Positions 17,841 to 26,741 are shown, counted from the first letter of the stretch. The stretch is DNA of 64,000 bases from Amycolatopsis saalfeldensis (GCF_900110575.1 NZ_FOEF01000012.1:62001-126000); one strand, 5' to 3'. Notes: generated by a model not told the origin, from the sequence alone. Program-made: numbers and translations.

Positions 17841-18923
17841 TCACCGGTCGAGCTCGACGACGGCGCGGCCGCGGACCCGGCCGTGGTGCAGGTCGTCGAC
17901 CGCGGTGTTCAGCGCGTCCAGCGAGTACCGGTCGGTCACCAGCGCGCTCGGGTCGAAGCGGCCATCACGCACCCAGCCGGCGAAGGTCGTGAAGTCGCGG
18001 CTGGGGTCGCAGCTGCCGCCGACGCACCCGAGGAGCTGCTTCTCTCCGTTGAGCAGATCCATGGCGTCGAGCTCGAACGGCACTCGCGGGATCCCGACGA
18101 GGACGTCGGCGCCGCCACGGATGCCCGCGCCCCGGATGCCGGGGCGGACCGCGGCGAGGCTGACCGGAATGTTCTTGCCGATACCAGTGCAGTCGAAGCA
18201 GCGATCGACGCCCCGGGTCCCGTCGGGATGCGGCGTCAGTGCCCGGATGGCCTCGACGACGTCTCCGGCCCGGACGTCGACCACGTCGGTCGCGCCGAAT
18301 TGCCTTGCGAGCGCCAGTTTGTCGGCGTCGAGGTCCACTGCGATGACCGGAGACGCGCCGAGGATCGAAGCGGCGGCGATCGCACACAGCCCCACTCCCC
18401 CGGCGCCCCAGACCGCCACGCTCTGGCCCGGCCGCACCGAGGCGGTGTTCAGTACGGCCCCCGCGCCGGTCATCAGCGCGCACCCGATGACCGCGCCCAG
18501 ATCCGGCGGGGTGGCCTCGGGTGCCTTGACCACCCACTGCTCGTCGACGACGGCGTGGGTGCCCCAGGTGAACGTATTGTGCGTGCGTGCCTCCTCGCCA
18601 CCGGGGAAGACGATCCGGGACGGCACCGGCGGACGGCCTTCGAGGGGCGTGCGCGGGATCCAGGTGGTCAGCACCTCGTCACCAGGGCGCACGTAGGTCA
18701 CCTCCGGACCCGCTTCGACGACAGTCCCGATCGACTCGTGCCCGAGCAGCATCGCCGCCGTCCTGGCCGGGTCGAAGATCCGGTCGAGCTGGCTGTGGCA
18801 GACCCCGAACGCCCGCTGCCGCACGACGACCTCGTACGGGCCGGGCGGGCCGAGGCTGACCTCGCGCAGCTCGAGCTTCTCTTGTCCCGGAGGCAGGACG
18901 GCGATGTGCGCCTCCACTGTCAT
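17841..18923 (-). CDS. Medium-chain alcohol dehydrogenase lacking the structural zinc site
   Basis: A 360-residue MDR protein with catalytic zinc ligands in FGVCHSQLDRI (Cys) and LLGHESIG (His-Glu), a Rossmann motif VWGAGGVGLCAI and VDLDADKLALARQFGATDVV. The loop that carries the four structural-zinc cysteines in class III-type enzymes is replaced by TWIPRTPLEGRPPVPSR with no cysteine. ATG 18923 is preceded by GAAGGAG. It lies between the CoA-transferase and Fe-ADH-like genes, so the operon has two alcohol dehydrogenase relatives of unrelated families. It probably oxidises a pathway alcohol. Confidence 0.87.
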   Translation of the reverse strand: MTVEAHIAVLPPGQEKLELREVSLGPPGPYEVVVRQRAFGVCHSQLDRIFDPARTAAMLLGHESIGTVVEAGPEVTYVRPGDEVLTTWIPRTPLEGRPPVPSRIVFPGGEEARTHNTFTWGTHAVVDEQWVVKAPEATPPDLGAVIGCALMTGAGAVLNTASVRPGQSVAVWGAGGVGLCAIAAASILGASPVIAVDLDADKLALARQFGATDVVDVRAGDVVEAIRALTPHPDGTRGVDRCFDCTGIGKNIPVSLAAVRPGIRGAGIRGGADVLVGIPRVPFELDAMDLLNGEKQLLGCVGGSCDPSRDFTTFAGWVRDGRFDPSALVTDRYSLDALNTAVDDLHHGRVRGRAVVELDR

Positions 18924-18939
18924 GTCTTTCCGCTCCTTC

Positions 18940-20127
18940 TCAGATGACGCCGGTGTCGCGGAGCTTGGTGATGTCGTCGGCGGACAGGCCGAGCTCCTGA
19001 ACGAGGACTTCCTCGGTGTGCTCGCCCAGCCCGCCCGACCGCGTCGGCTCGACCATCGGGGAGTCGGAGAGGAACAACGGGCTGCCCAGGGTCATGAACG
19101 CCCCCTGCTCGTCGGTGACCGTGCGCAGCACTCCGCGCTCGCGGACGTGTGGGTCCTCCAGCAGTTCCGGCAGAGTCGTCACCGGAGCGCACGGGATCTT
19201 GAGCGCCTTCAGCCGCGCGGCCACGTCTTCCTTGCCGCGGGTCCGGGTCCATCGGCCGACGACCGCGTCCACCTCGTCCATGTGGTCGCAGCGCCCGGGC
19301 ATGGTCGCGAATCGCGGGTCGTCGGCTGCCGGGTCGGCCATCAGGCCACACAGCCGCTTCCAATGCTCGTCAGTCGGGCAGAGGACGGTCACCCAGCCGT
19401 CCGTGGCGGGGTAGGCGTTGTAGGGCGCGACCGACATACCGCCGTGCCGGTTGCCGGTCCGCTCGAAGCTCGCGGTGTTCTCGCTGAGCAGCCCGGCGAT
19501 GTTGGATGTCAGCGAGGGCAGGATCGCGTCCTGGAGTGAAACCTCGACGTGCTGCCCGCGTCCGGTCCGGGTGCGCTGGAACAGCGCCGCGAGCACCCCG
19601 GACAGGATGTGCGTGCCGGCCATGAAGTCCACGACCGACGGCCCGGTGCGGACGGGCGCGCCGTCCTCGAACCCGGTGGTGCTCATGATCGCGGTGCGGG
19701 CCTGGATGGTGAGGTCCATGGCGGATTCGCCCGCGTACGGGCCGAACGACCCGAACCCCGTACCCGACGCCATGATCAGCCGCGGATTGACCTCGCTGAG
19801 CCGTTCGTAACCCAGGCCGAACCGGTCCATCGCCCCGGGCGAGAGGTTCTGCACCAGGACGTCGGCGTTGCGCACGAGTCCCCGCAGGACGTCCTGCCCG
19901 GCGGGGCTGGCGAGGTCGAGGCGGATGTTCCGCTTGCCGGAGTTGAGGAAACGGAACTGGATCGGGTAGCCGGTCTCGTCCACTGTGGGCAGACGGCGGT
20001 ACGGGTCTCCTTGCGGGGCCTCGACCTTGATGACATCGGCACCGAGGCGGGCCATCAGCATCGTGCAGTACGGGGCGAAGTAGAACTGCCCGACACAGAT
20101 CACCTTCACACCTTCGAGCGCGGTCAT
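18940..20127 (-). CDS. CaiB/BaiF (family III) CoA-transferase
   Basis: A 395-residue family III CoA-transferase: LEGVKVICVGQFYFAPYCTM, LGADVIKVEAP, NIRLDLASPAG, DVLVQNLSPGAMDRFGLGYE and MDLTIQARTAIMSTTG. The conserved catalytic Asp lies in the SAMDLTIQA region. ATG 20127 has GGAGG six bases upstream; an in-frame ATG at 20178 lies inside the operator. It moves CoA between carboxylic acids without ATP. First gene of a six-gene leftward operon and divergent from the dehydrogenase at 20356; the shared 228 bp carry two palindromic sites. Likely regulated by the IclR protein. Confidence 0.92.
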   Translation of the reverse strand: MTALEGVKVICVGQFYFAPYCTMLMARLGADVIKVEAPQGDPYRRLPTVDETGYPIQFRFLNSGKRNIRLDLASPAGQDVLRGLVRNADVLVQNLSPGAMDRFGLGYERLSEVNPRLIMASGTGFGSFGPYAGESAMDLTIQARTAIMSTTGFEDGAPVRTGPSVVDFMAGTHILSGVLAALFQRTRTGRGQHVEVSLQDAILPSLTSNIAGLLSENTASFERTGNRHGGMSVAPYNAYPATDGWVTVLCPTDEHWKRLCGLMADPAADDPRFATMPGRCDHMDEVDAVVGRWTRTRGKEDVAARLKALKIPCAPVTTLPELLEDPHVRERGVLRTVTDEQGAFMTLGSPLFLSDSPMVEPTRSGGLGEHTEEVLVQELGLSADDITKLRDTGVI

Positions 20128-20159
20128 TCCGTGCCTCCATCGCTTCGGCGCGAGGTAGA

Positions 20160-20175
20160 GTTCGTTATTACGAAC
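20160..20175. promoter_or_regulatory. Palindromic operator, CoA-transferase side of a divergent promoter
   Basis: GTTCG-TTATTA-CGAAC: perfect five-base arms around a six-base A/T spacer. This is the best-formed copy of the island's repeated motif and sits 33 bp upstream of the CoA-transferase start. It overlaps an ATG at 20176-20178, which argues against that codon as a start. Confidence 0.65.
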
Positions 20176-20292
20176 CATAGTACGTATTTACATCCACGAG
20201 GCTACGGTCACCGACCCACGGGTGTCAACGGAGGCGAGTCGTTGACACCCGCGCGACCACGACTTACCTTTCATTCATCAATACGTTCATGT

Positions 20293-20308
20293 GTTCGTAA
20301 TTACGACC
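20293..20308. promoter_or_regulatory. Palindromic operator, dehydrogenase side of the divergent promoter
   Basis: GTTCGTAATTACGACC contains a perfect 12-base palindrome TCGTAATTACGA (20295-20306), 48 bp upstream of the rightward operon start at 20356. With the copy at 20160 it gives each arm of the divergent promoter its own site. Confidence 0.65.
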
Positions 20309-20355
20309 TTGAGGCAAGCGTGCGAGGTCCGTTCACCGGCGAAAGGGCTACAACC

Positions 20356-21273
20356 ATGAAGGTCGGCTTCATCGGACTGGGCGGCATGGGCGAGGGCATG
20401 GCGCTCAACCTGCGCCGGGCGGGCCATGACCTGGTCGTGCACGACCTCCGGCGGGAAAGCGGCGCGGCGGCCGAAGCGGCCGGTGCGAGCTGGACGGACT
20501 CGCCCGCCCAGCTCGCTGCCGAGGTGGACGTCGTGTTCACCTCGCTGCCCGGCCCTGTCGAAATGCGCCAGGTCGGCACCGAGCTGCTGAGCGCGCTCAG
20601 GCCTGGCAGCGCGTGGTTCGACCTGACCACCAACTCCCCCACCGTCGTCCGTGAGGTCCACGCTGCCTGCCGGGAGCACGACGTCGAACTGTTCGACGCA
20701 CCGGTCAGCGGCGGCCCCAAGGGCGCGCGAACCGGCAAACTCGCCATCTACGTGGGCGGCGACCGCCAGGCGTTCGACCGTTCCGGCGCGGTCCTCGACG
20801 CCATCGGCGACCAGGTCCTCTACGTCGGCGACATCGGCGCCGGCAACACCGCGAAATTGGTGCACAACTGCGCCAGCATGATCATCCGCTCCGGTATCGC
20901 CGAGGTTTTCACCATGGGAGTCAAGGCGGGGGTCGAGCCGGACGCGCTCTGGCACGCGTTGCGCCAGGGCGCCATCGGCCGCGCCCGGACCTTCGACCGG
21001 GTCGGCGACCGCTACCTGCAGGAAGCGTTCGATCCGCCGTCGTTCGCGCTGAACCTGGCGAACAAGGACCTGCGGCTGGCCCTCGAGCTCGCCGAGCAGT
21101 TCGACGTCCCGATGCGCGCCGCCCGCCTCGTCCAGGAGGACTTCCAGGAGGCCCTCGACCGCGGGTGGGGCAACCGGGACTCCCAGACGCCGCTGCTGCT
21201 CCAGAACGAGCGGGCGGGCGTGACGATCAAGCTTTCCGCCGACGAGGTCCAAGTGGTCCTCGACCGCGGCTGA
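20356..21273 (+). CDS. Beta-hydroxyacid dehydrogenase (3-hydroxyisobutyrate dehydrogenase family), copy 1
   Basis: A 305-residue NAD(P)-dependent dehydrogenase: MKVGFIGLGGMGEGMALNL (GxGxxG fold), FDAPVSGGPKGARTGKL with the substrate-binding signature, and GAGNTAKLVHNCASM carrying the catalytic Lys and conserved Asn. ATG 20356 has AAAGGG nine bases upstream. Enzymes of this family act on small beta-hydroxyacids (3-hydroxyisobutyrate, tartronate semialdehyde and others). It is followed after 24 bp by a CMD-family gene, the same pairing that appears at 51928-53168. It heads the rightward operon with a transporter. Confidence 0.92.
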   Translation: MKVGFIGLGGMGEGMALNLRRAGHDLVVHDLRRESGAAAEAAGASWTDSPAQLAAEVDVVFTSLPGPVEMRQVGTELLSALRPGSAWFDLTTNSPTVVREVHAACREHDVELFDAPVSGGPKGARTGKLAIYVGGDRQAFDRSGAVLDAIGDQVLYVGDIGAGNTAKLVHNCASMIIRSGIAEVFTMGVKAGVEPDALWHALRQGAIGRARTFDRVGDRYLQEAFDPPSFALNLANKDLRLALELAEQFDVPMRAARLVQEDFQEALDRGWGNRDSQTPLLLQNERAGVTIKLSADEVQVVLDRG

Positions 21274-21297
21274 CCCCCCTTACACCAAGGAGAAGAC

Positions 21298-21684
21298 GTG
21301 GATTCCACGGAGATCAAGGCCACCGGCCGCCGCATCATGAACGAGCTGATGGGCGACGGCTACGTGGAGAAGAAGGACCAGAGCCGCAACAGCTTCAACG
21401 ACGTCATCCAGGACTACTCCGAAGAAGTCTGCTTCGGCCGGGTCTGGGCCCGCGACGGCATCGACCGCAAGACCCGCAGCATCGTCAACCTCGCGGCGCT
21501 GACCGCGCTGGGCCGGCCCGCCCAGCTCGCGCACCACGTCGAGGGGGCGATCAACAACGGCGCGACCGTGGACGAGATCAAGGAAGTCCTCCTCCAGACG
21601 GCCGTCTACTGTGGCCTGCCCGCGGCCGGCGAAGCCTTCAAGGTCGCCGAAGGCGTCCTGCGGGCCGGCGGCCACCTCGACTGA
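21298..21684 (+). CDS. Carboxymuconolactone decarboxylase (CMD) family protein, copy 1
   Basis: A 128-residue CMD/AhpD-fold protein resembling 4-carboxymuconolactone decarboxylase: CFGRVWARDGIDRKTRSIV, LAALTALGRPAQLAHHVEGA and TAVYCGLPAAGEAFKVAEGV. It lacks the AhpD CxxC pair, so a peroxidase role is unlikely. GTG 21298 has AAGGAGAAGAC upstream. It is in the operon with a beta-hydroxyacid dehydrogenase and an MHS transporter. No other beta-ketoadipate pathway gene is present, so true 4-CMD activity is doubtful; it could decarboxylate or delactonise a different ring-derived product. Confidence 0.85.
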   Translation: MDSTEIKATGRRIMNELMGDGYVEKKDQSRNSFNDVIQDYSEEVCFGRVWARDGIDRKTRSIVNLAALTALGRPAQLAHHVEGAINNGATVDEIKEVLLQTAVYCGLPAAGEAFKVAEGVLRAGGHLD

Positions 21685-21773
21685 CCACACTCCCCTCCCC
21701 ACCAACGACCGTCCCAGGGCGGCCGTCCCCATCCGACGCCGGCACGAAACCGCGTCGACACCAAGGAGATGCA

Positions 21774-23132
21774 ATGACGCACTCACCGGAGCATGCGGTC
21801 CGGCCGGCCTCGGGGGCCGAACCCGCGGCGGGCGGCCGAAAGCCCCAGAGCATGAAACGGGTCGCGACGGCCAGCTTCATCGGCACGGTCATCGAGTTCT
21901 ACGACTTCGGCATCTACGGAACCGCGGCCGCACTGGTCTTCCCGACCCTGTTCTTCCCCGCGCTGGGGACCGTCGCCGGTACGGTCGCCTCCTTCGCCAC
22001 CCTCGGCGTCGCCTTCGTCGCCCGTCCCTTCGGGAGCGTCCTTTTCGGACACTTCGGTGACCGGCTCGGCCGCAAGAAGACGCTGATCGCCACGATGCTC
22101 CTCATGGGCTTTTCCACCTTGCTCGTCGGGCTGATGCCCACGGCCGGGACGATCGGCGTGGCCGCGCCGGTCCTGATCGTGCTGCTGCGCGTCCTTCAGG
22201 GGCTCGCGGCCGGTGGTGAGTGGGGCGGAGCGGTGCTCTTCGCTTCCGAGAACGCCCCGAAAGCGAAGCGGGGATTCTGGTCGATGTTCCCCTCCTTCGG
22301 CGGTGGCATCGCCATCATCCTGTCCAATGCCACGTTCTGGGCGACCGCGGTGGGGATGAGCAACGACACCTTCGTCTCGTGGGGCTGGCGGGTTCCGTTC
22401 CTGGCCAGCATCGTCCTGATCGGCATCGGGCTCTGGGTCCGGCTCAGCATCGACGAGACGCCCGTCTTCAAGAAGCAGATCGCGACCGGCGTCACCCGCA
22501 CGCCGTTCCTCGACGCGTTCCGAAGCCAGCCCAAGCAGATCCTGCTCGCCACCGGCACCACGACCATGACCCTGGCGCTGACCTACATCGGCGGAACGTA
22601 CCTGGTCAGCTACGGGACGACGACGCTGAAACTCACGCGCCCGGACGTCCTCGCGGTCGCGATCCTCGGCGGCGTCGCCATCTCGATAGCCACGGTCCTC
22701 GGCGCCGCGTTGAGCGACCGGATCGGCCGGCGCCGGATGATCACGATCGTCGCCTGCGTGTCCGTGGTCTGGACGCTCGTGCTGTTCCCGATCCTCGACA
22801 CGCGCTCGCTGGCGGCCTTCGCGGTCGGCGTCCCGGTGACGATGTTCCTGTCCGGACTGGCGACCGGTCCGCTCGGCGCGTTCCTCTCCGAGACCTTCCG
22901 GACCCGCTACCGCTACACGGCGACCGGCCTGAGCTACAGCCTCGCGGGCATGCTGGGCGGTGCCATTCCGCCGTTGATCGCCGGCCCTGTCATCGCCGCG
23001 TCGGGCGGCTTCGTGTTCGGGGTCATCCTCGCCTGCGTCGCCGTGGTCAGCCTGATCTGCGTGCGGCTCATCGGCGAAACCAAGGAGCTCGACCTCGACC
23101 GGGACGACACCGGCGCGACCGCGGACGTCTAG
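21774..23132 (+). CDS. MHS-family MFS transporter 1 (metabolite:proton symporter)
   Basis: A 452-residue, 12-TM major facilitator of the metabolite:H+ symporter type. Marks: FIGTVIEFYDFGIYGTAAAL in TM1, the GHFGDRLGRKKTL loop 2-3 motif, RVLQGLAAGGEWGGAVL in TM4 and RTRYRYTATGLSYSLAG in the C-terminal half. ATG 21774 has AAGGAGATGC before it. MHS proteins carry dicarboxylates, shikimate-like acids, proline/betaine and aromatic acids. A close paralogue lies at 26742. It presumably imports the acid metabolised by this operon. Confidence 0.93.
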   Translation: MTHSPEHAVRPASGAEPAAGGRKPQSMKRVATASFIGTVIEFYDFGIYGTAAALVFPTLFFPALGTVAGTVASFATLGVAFVARPFGSVLFGHFGDRLGRKKTLIATMLLMGFSTLLVGLMPTAGTIGVAAPVLIVLLRVLQGLAAGGEWGGAVLFASENAPKAKRGFWSMFPSFGGGIAIILSNATFWATAVGMSNDTFVSWGWRVPFLASIVLIGIGLWVRLSIDETPVFKKQIATGVTRTPFLDAFRSQPKQILLATGTTTMTLALTYIGGTYLVSYGTTTLKLTRPDVLAVAILGGVAISIATVLGAALSDRIGRRRMITIVACVSVVWTLVLFPILDTRSLAAFAVGVPVTMFLSGLATGPLGAFLSETFRTRYRYTATGLSYSLAGMLGGAIPPLIAGPVIAASGGFVFGVILACVAVVSLICVRLIGETKELDLDRDDTGATADV

Positions 23133-23204
23133 GGAAATCGAACTCGTCGCGGCCGGGGAGTGACAATCCACCCCGGCCGCGACGCACCACCCAGGGGCAC
23201 TGGA

Positions 23205-23864
23205 ATGCTGATCCTGCTGCGCCACGGCGAAAGCATCTGGAACGCGGCCGATCGATTCGCCGGCTGGACCGACATCCCGCTGTCCGAAGTGGGCCGCAAG
23301 GAAGCCGCCAGATCCGGCGCCCTGATCGCCTACGCCGGTCTCCGGCCTGACGTCGTCCACACTTCGCTGCTGCGGCGGGCGATCTCGACCGCCGCCATCG
23401 CCCTCGACGTCGCCGAACGGCACTGGATCCCGGTCCGCCGCACCTGGCGGCTCAACGAACGGCACTACGGCGCGCTCGAAGGACAGCACCGGGAGGACGT
23501 GCGTGCCCGGTTCGGCGACGAGCAGTTCACGGCCTGGCGCCGTTCGTACTCGGTCGCCCCTCCCCCGGCCGAACGGACCGCTGCCGGAGTCCCGGCCGGC
23601 GAATCGCTCGAAGACGTCCTGATCCGGCTGCTCCCGTACTGGGAGACCGCCGTCGCCGCCGACCTGAGCGCCGGCCGGACGGTCCTCGTCGTCACCCACG
23701 GAAACGTCCTGCGCGCCCTGATCAGCCACCTGGAAGGGATCCCACCCCAGGACATCAGGACCATCACCGTCCCCACCGGCGAACCGTTCGGCTACGAGCT
23801 CACCGAGGACCTGCACCCGGTCGGCGCTCGCCGGTACCTGAGCACTGGCAGGAGAACGTCATGA
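23205..23864 (+). CDS. Histidine phosphatase, short phosphoglycerate-mutase-like
   Basis: A 219-residue protein of the histidine phosphatase superfamily resembling 2,3-bisphosphoglycerate-dependent phosphoglycerate mutase: LLRHGESIWN (phospho-His), TSLLRRAISTAAIAL, LNERHYGALEGQ with the acid Glu, and VTHGNVLRALISHLEGIPP. It is about 25-30 residues shorter than typical GpmA, so it is more likely a broad phosphatase than a glycolytic mutase. It follows the transporter after 72 bp and overlaps the lipoprotein gene (ATGA). Its place in a catabolic operon is unexplained. Confidence 0.85.
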   Translation: MLILLRHGESIWNAADRFAGWTDIPLSEVGRKEAARSGALIAYAGLRPDVVHTSLLRRAISTAAIALDVAERHWIPVRRTWRLNERHYGALEGQHREDVRARFGDEQFTAWRRSYSVAPPPAERTAAGVPAGESLEDVLIRLLPYWETAVAADLSAGRTVLVVTHGNVLRALISHLEGIPPQDIRTITVPTGEPFGYELTEDLHPVGARRYLSTGRRTS

Positions 23865-24940
23865 AGTGTCCACGCCTGATCGTCTCCCTCTGCGGGCTGT
23901 TGCTCGCCGCAAGCTGTGCGTCACCAGCGGTCAGCAACTCGGCGTCGGACTGCGCGCCCTCCGGCGGCGCGGAGTTCCTTTGCGGAGTAACGAATGTCGA
24001 GCAGTTGATCAGTATCGACAGCACTCGCTGGGCGGTCGGCAGCTCGGCCGAGGGCGGCTCGGCGAAGCCCGCACCCCTCTACTTCCTCAACCTCGACACC
24101 CGGCAAGCGACGGCCCTGGATCCGGCGACGGTAGCCCTGGCCGAGGACAAGACCGCCTACCCCGGCTGCCCGGGCCACGCCGACTTCGCGAACCTGCAGT
24201 CGCTCGGTCTCGACTACGAGAAGGTGAACGGCCGGGACGTGCTGACCGTCATCAGCCACGGCGGCGGCCTCACGATTCAGTTGTTCGAAATGGCTTTCAC
24301 CGGTCCTGTCCCGAAGCTGACCTGGATCGGCTGTGTGCACCCGCCCGACGCTCACTTCTGGCCCGACGCCGTGGCAACCCTTCCTGACGGCGGCATGATC
24401 GTCAGCAGCCTCTACGACCCCCTGGACCCCGGCTACGTCACGGCGCTCGAGGGCGGCAAGGCCTACGGCAGACTCGCCGAATGGCACGCGAAGTCCGGCT
24501 GGACCGACCTCTACCCCGGCGCATTGGCCGGGCCGAACGGGGTCATCCTGTCCGCGGACTACCAAACCCTGTTCGTCGACAACTGGTCCGGAAAGCGCGT
24601 GACCCGGATCGACCGGCGCACGGGGCGGATGTCCACCGTGGACCTCGGCATGCTGGTCGACAACATCGCCTGGAACACCGATCACACCAAGATTCTCGCC
24701 GGGGGCCAGACCGACACCATCCAACGGGGGTTCGCCTGCACCGGATCCCAGAACATCAACTGCGACATCCATTTCGCCGTCTACGAGCTGGATCCGGCAA
24801 CCCTGGCGAACAGGCTGCTCATCGGCCCGACGGTCCTGGGCAAGATGGGCGGTGGCACCGGCGCGCTGCAGGACGGCAACTCGCTGTGGCTCACCTCCTA
24901 CCGATCCGATCGCATCGCCCGGATTCCCTACCCGCGCTGA
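23861..24940 (+). CDS. SMP-30/gluconolactonase-like lipoprotein (beta-propeller)
   Basis: A 359-residue protein with a bacterial lipoprotein signal: basic MKCPR, hydrophobic core and lipobox LAASC at about residue 19. The rest reads as a beta-propeller of the SMP-30/strictosidine-synthase-like kind (LAGPNGVILSADYQTLFVDN, GKRVTRIDRRTGRMSTVDL, NIAWNTDHTKILAGG). Six or more scattered cysteines suggest disulfides. The ATG at 23861 overlaps the phosphatase stop. Possibly a cell-surface lactonase or sugar-acid-binding protein feeding the transporter; the activity is inferred from fold alone. A strong hairpin terminates the operon directly behind it. Confidence 0.7.
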   Translation: MKCPRLIVSLCGLLLAASCASPAVSNSASDCAPSGGAEFLCGVTNVEQLISIDSTRWAVGSSAEGGSAKPAPLYFLNLDTRQATALDPATVALAEDKTAYPGCPGHADFANLQSLGLDYEKVNGRDVLTVISHGGGLTIQLFEMAFTGPVPKLTWIGCVHPPDAHFWPDAVATLPDGGMIVSSLYDPLDPGYVTALEGGKAYGRLAEWHAKSGWTDLYPGALAGPNGVILSADYQTLFVDNWSGKRVTRIDRRTGRMSTVDLGMLVDNIAWNTDHTKILAGGQTDTIQRGFACTGSQNINCDIHFAVYELDPATLANRLLIGPTVLGKMGGGTGALQDGNSLWLTSYRSDRIARIPYPR

Positions 24941-24945
24941 ACAGA

Positions 24946-24981
24946 AACGGGCGGGCGCATCCGATGATGCGCCCGCCCGTT
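24946..24981. terminator. Convergent terminator, 16-bp stem
   Basis: Perfect arms 24946-24961 and 24966-24981 (AACGGGCGGGCGCATC and complement) with a CGAT loop. It lies six bases after the lipoprotein stop and ten bases before the aldehyde dehydrogenase stop on the other strand, so it serves both convergent units. Confidence 0.85.
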
Positions 24982-24990
24982 CGCACATGG

Positions 24991-26475
24991 TCACAAAAGC
25001 TGGGATACCACGGACTTGGTCTCCAGGTAGTTCTCCAGAGCCTCCGGCCCGCTCTCGCGCCCCCAGCCCGATTGGCGGTAGCCACCGGCCGGCATGTAGG
25101 CGCCGCCGGCCCGGTGCACGTTGATCCCGACCCGGCCGGCGCGCAGCTTGCGCGCGACCGAGTGGGCCAGTGCGCCATCGAGAGTCCAGACACTGGAGGC
25201 CAGCCCGTAGGAACTGTCGTTGGCCAGCGCGACAGCCTCGTCGACGTCGGAGAACGGCATCACGCCGAGCACCGGGCCGAAGATCTCCTCCCGCATCACG
25301 CTCATCGACTGGTCGACGTCCACGAGCACGGTGGGCTCGAAGAAGTAGCCCCGGTCCCCGACGCGGGTGCCGCCGCTGACGACCTTGGCGCCGTCCTTGA
25401 CGCCGTGGTCGACGTACCCCGAAACCCGGTCCAGCTGCTTCTGCGAAATGAGCGGGCCGAGGTCGGCAGCGGGGTCCGAGCCGGCGCCAAGCCGCATCGA
25501 GCGACCGATCTCCGCCACACCCCGGACCACTTCGTCGAACACCGACTCGTGCACGAAAAGCCGCGTCCCGGCCGCACACACCTGACCCGAGTTCCAGAAA
25601 ACCGCGGACGCCGCACCGGGAATCGCCGATCGGAGGTCGGCGTCGCCGAACACCACGACCGGGGACTTGCCGCCCAGCTCCAGCGACAGCTTCTTCATGT
25701 TGCCGGTGGCAGCCTGCACGATCAGCCTGCCGACTTCGGTCGACCCGGTAAACGAGACGGTGTCGACGTCCGGGTGTTCCGCCAATGCGGCACCCGCGCG
25801 CTCACCGACTCCGGTGACGACATTGACGACACCGGCCGGGACGCCCGCTTCGAGCAGCAGCTGCCCAAGCCACAATGACGTCAGCGGAGTCTCCTCCGCG
25901 GGCTTCAGCACGCACGAACAGCCCGCCGCCAGCGCCGGGGCGAGCTTCTTCGCCGCCATGCTCAACGGTGCGTTCCACGGCGTGATGAGCCCGGCGACGC
26001 CCACCGGCTCACGCAGGGTGTAGCCCTGCACACGGCGGTCCGCCGGACCGAGATCCACGGTGCGACCGTGGATCTTGTCCGCCCACCCCGCGAAGTAGCG
26101 GAACTGCGCGGCAGCTTCCATGACCATGCTCTTCGCCTGCGCGACCGGCAGGCCGAGGTTGAGGCTCTCCAGCCGGGCCAGGCCGTCGGCGTGCTCGCGC
26201 ATCAGATCGCCGGCCCGCCAGAGCACGGCGCCGCGGTCGGCACCGGAAAGGCCGCGCCACCGTCCTTCCTCGAAGGAGCGACGGGCCGCGGCCACGGCTG
26301 CGTCGACCGCCTCCGCGCCGCCGTCCGGCACGGCCGCGATGACTTCGCCCGTGCTGGGATCGAACACCGGCGTGGTGGCGGCGGACGGGCTCGCCCACTC
26401 CCCGTCGATGAGCATGGCCACGGGGTCGTCGCCCCCGGGCAGCTGTCGGGGCCAGGCACTGGTGGGTACGGACAT
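24991..26475 (-). CDS. NAD(P)-dependent aldehyde dehydrogenase 2
   Basis: A 494-residue aldehyde dehydrogenase more distant from the other two in the island. Motifs: GLITPWNAPLSMAAKKLAPAL, SFTGSTEVGRLIV, LELGGKSPVVVFGDAD with catalytic Glu, and FWNSGQVCAAGTRLFVH with catalytic Cys. Start: the ATG at 26475 (MSVPTS) is chosen, with GGAAGG some 13 bases upstream; an in-frame TTG at 26487 is possible. Divergent from the second MHS transporter across a 266-bp region with several palindromic sites. It probably oxidises an aldehyde imported or made by the pathway. Confidence 0.92.
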   Translation of the reverse strand: MSVPTSAWPRQLPGGDDPVAMLIDGEWASPSAATTPVFDPSTGEVIAAVPDGGAEAVDAAVAAARRSFEEGRWRGLSGADRGAVLWRAGDLMREHADGLARLESLNLGLPVAQAKSMVMEAAAQFRYFAGWADKIHGRTVDLGPADRRVQGYTLREPVGVAGLITPWNAPLSMAAKKLAPALAAGCSCVLKPAEETPLTSLWLGQLLLEAGVPAGVVNVVTGVGERAGAALAEHPDVDTVSFTGSTEVGRLIVQAATGNMKKLSLELGGKSPVVVFGDADLRSAIPGAASAVFWNSGQVCAAGTRLFVHESVFDEVVRGVAEIGRSMRLGAGSDPAADLGPLISQKQLDRVSGYVDHGVKDGAKVVSGGTRVGDRGYFFEPTVLVDVDQSMSVMREEIFGPVLGVMPFSDVDEAVALANDSSYGLASSVWTLDGALAHSVARKLRAGRVGINVHRAGGAYMPAGGYRQSGWGRESGPEALENYLETKSVVSQLL

Positions 26476-26543
26476 CGCTGTCGCCAAACCTTCCGGGGGT
26501 CGCCGCGGCCGGATCGAGGACCGCGCTCGTGATCACCCATGCT

Positions 26544-26580
26544 AGTTCCCCATTTGGAACTACTGATCGTTATTACGAAT
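26544..26580. promoter_or_regulatory. Tandem palindromic sites upstream of aldehyde dehydrogenase 2
   Basis: Two elements: AGTTCC-CCATTT-GGAACT (26544-26561, six-base arms) and TCGTTATTACGA within 26565-26580, a near-copy of the 20160 site. They lie 69-105 bp upstream of the aldehyde dehydrogenase start in the divergent region. Confidence 0.55.
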
Positions 26581-26672
26581 GATGGTACGCGCTCACGAGA
26601 GTGTCAACCGGCTCTTGACCAGCGCCGACCGCCACAGCTATCTTCGACACGAGTTCCTAATCACAGATGATG

Positions 26673-26688
26673 GTTCCTATATGCGAAC
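26673..26688. promoter_or_regulatory. Palindromic operator upstream of MHS transporter 2
   Basis: GTTC-CTATATGC-GAAC, four-base perfect arms, 54 bp upstream of the transporter start. It resembles the sites at 32833 and 12245 in its TATAT centre. Confidence 0.5.
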
Positions 26689-26741
26689 TCTCCCAAACTT
26701 CAGCCTCGCTCTCGACGATGAGCATCCGAGGAGTTGGTCCG

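Noticed and set aside
21298-21684. AhpD-type alkylhydroperoxidase role for the CMD protein
   Set aside because: The required CxxC pair is absent.
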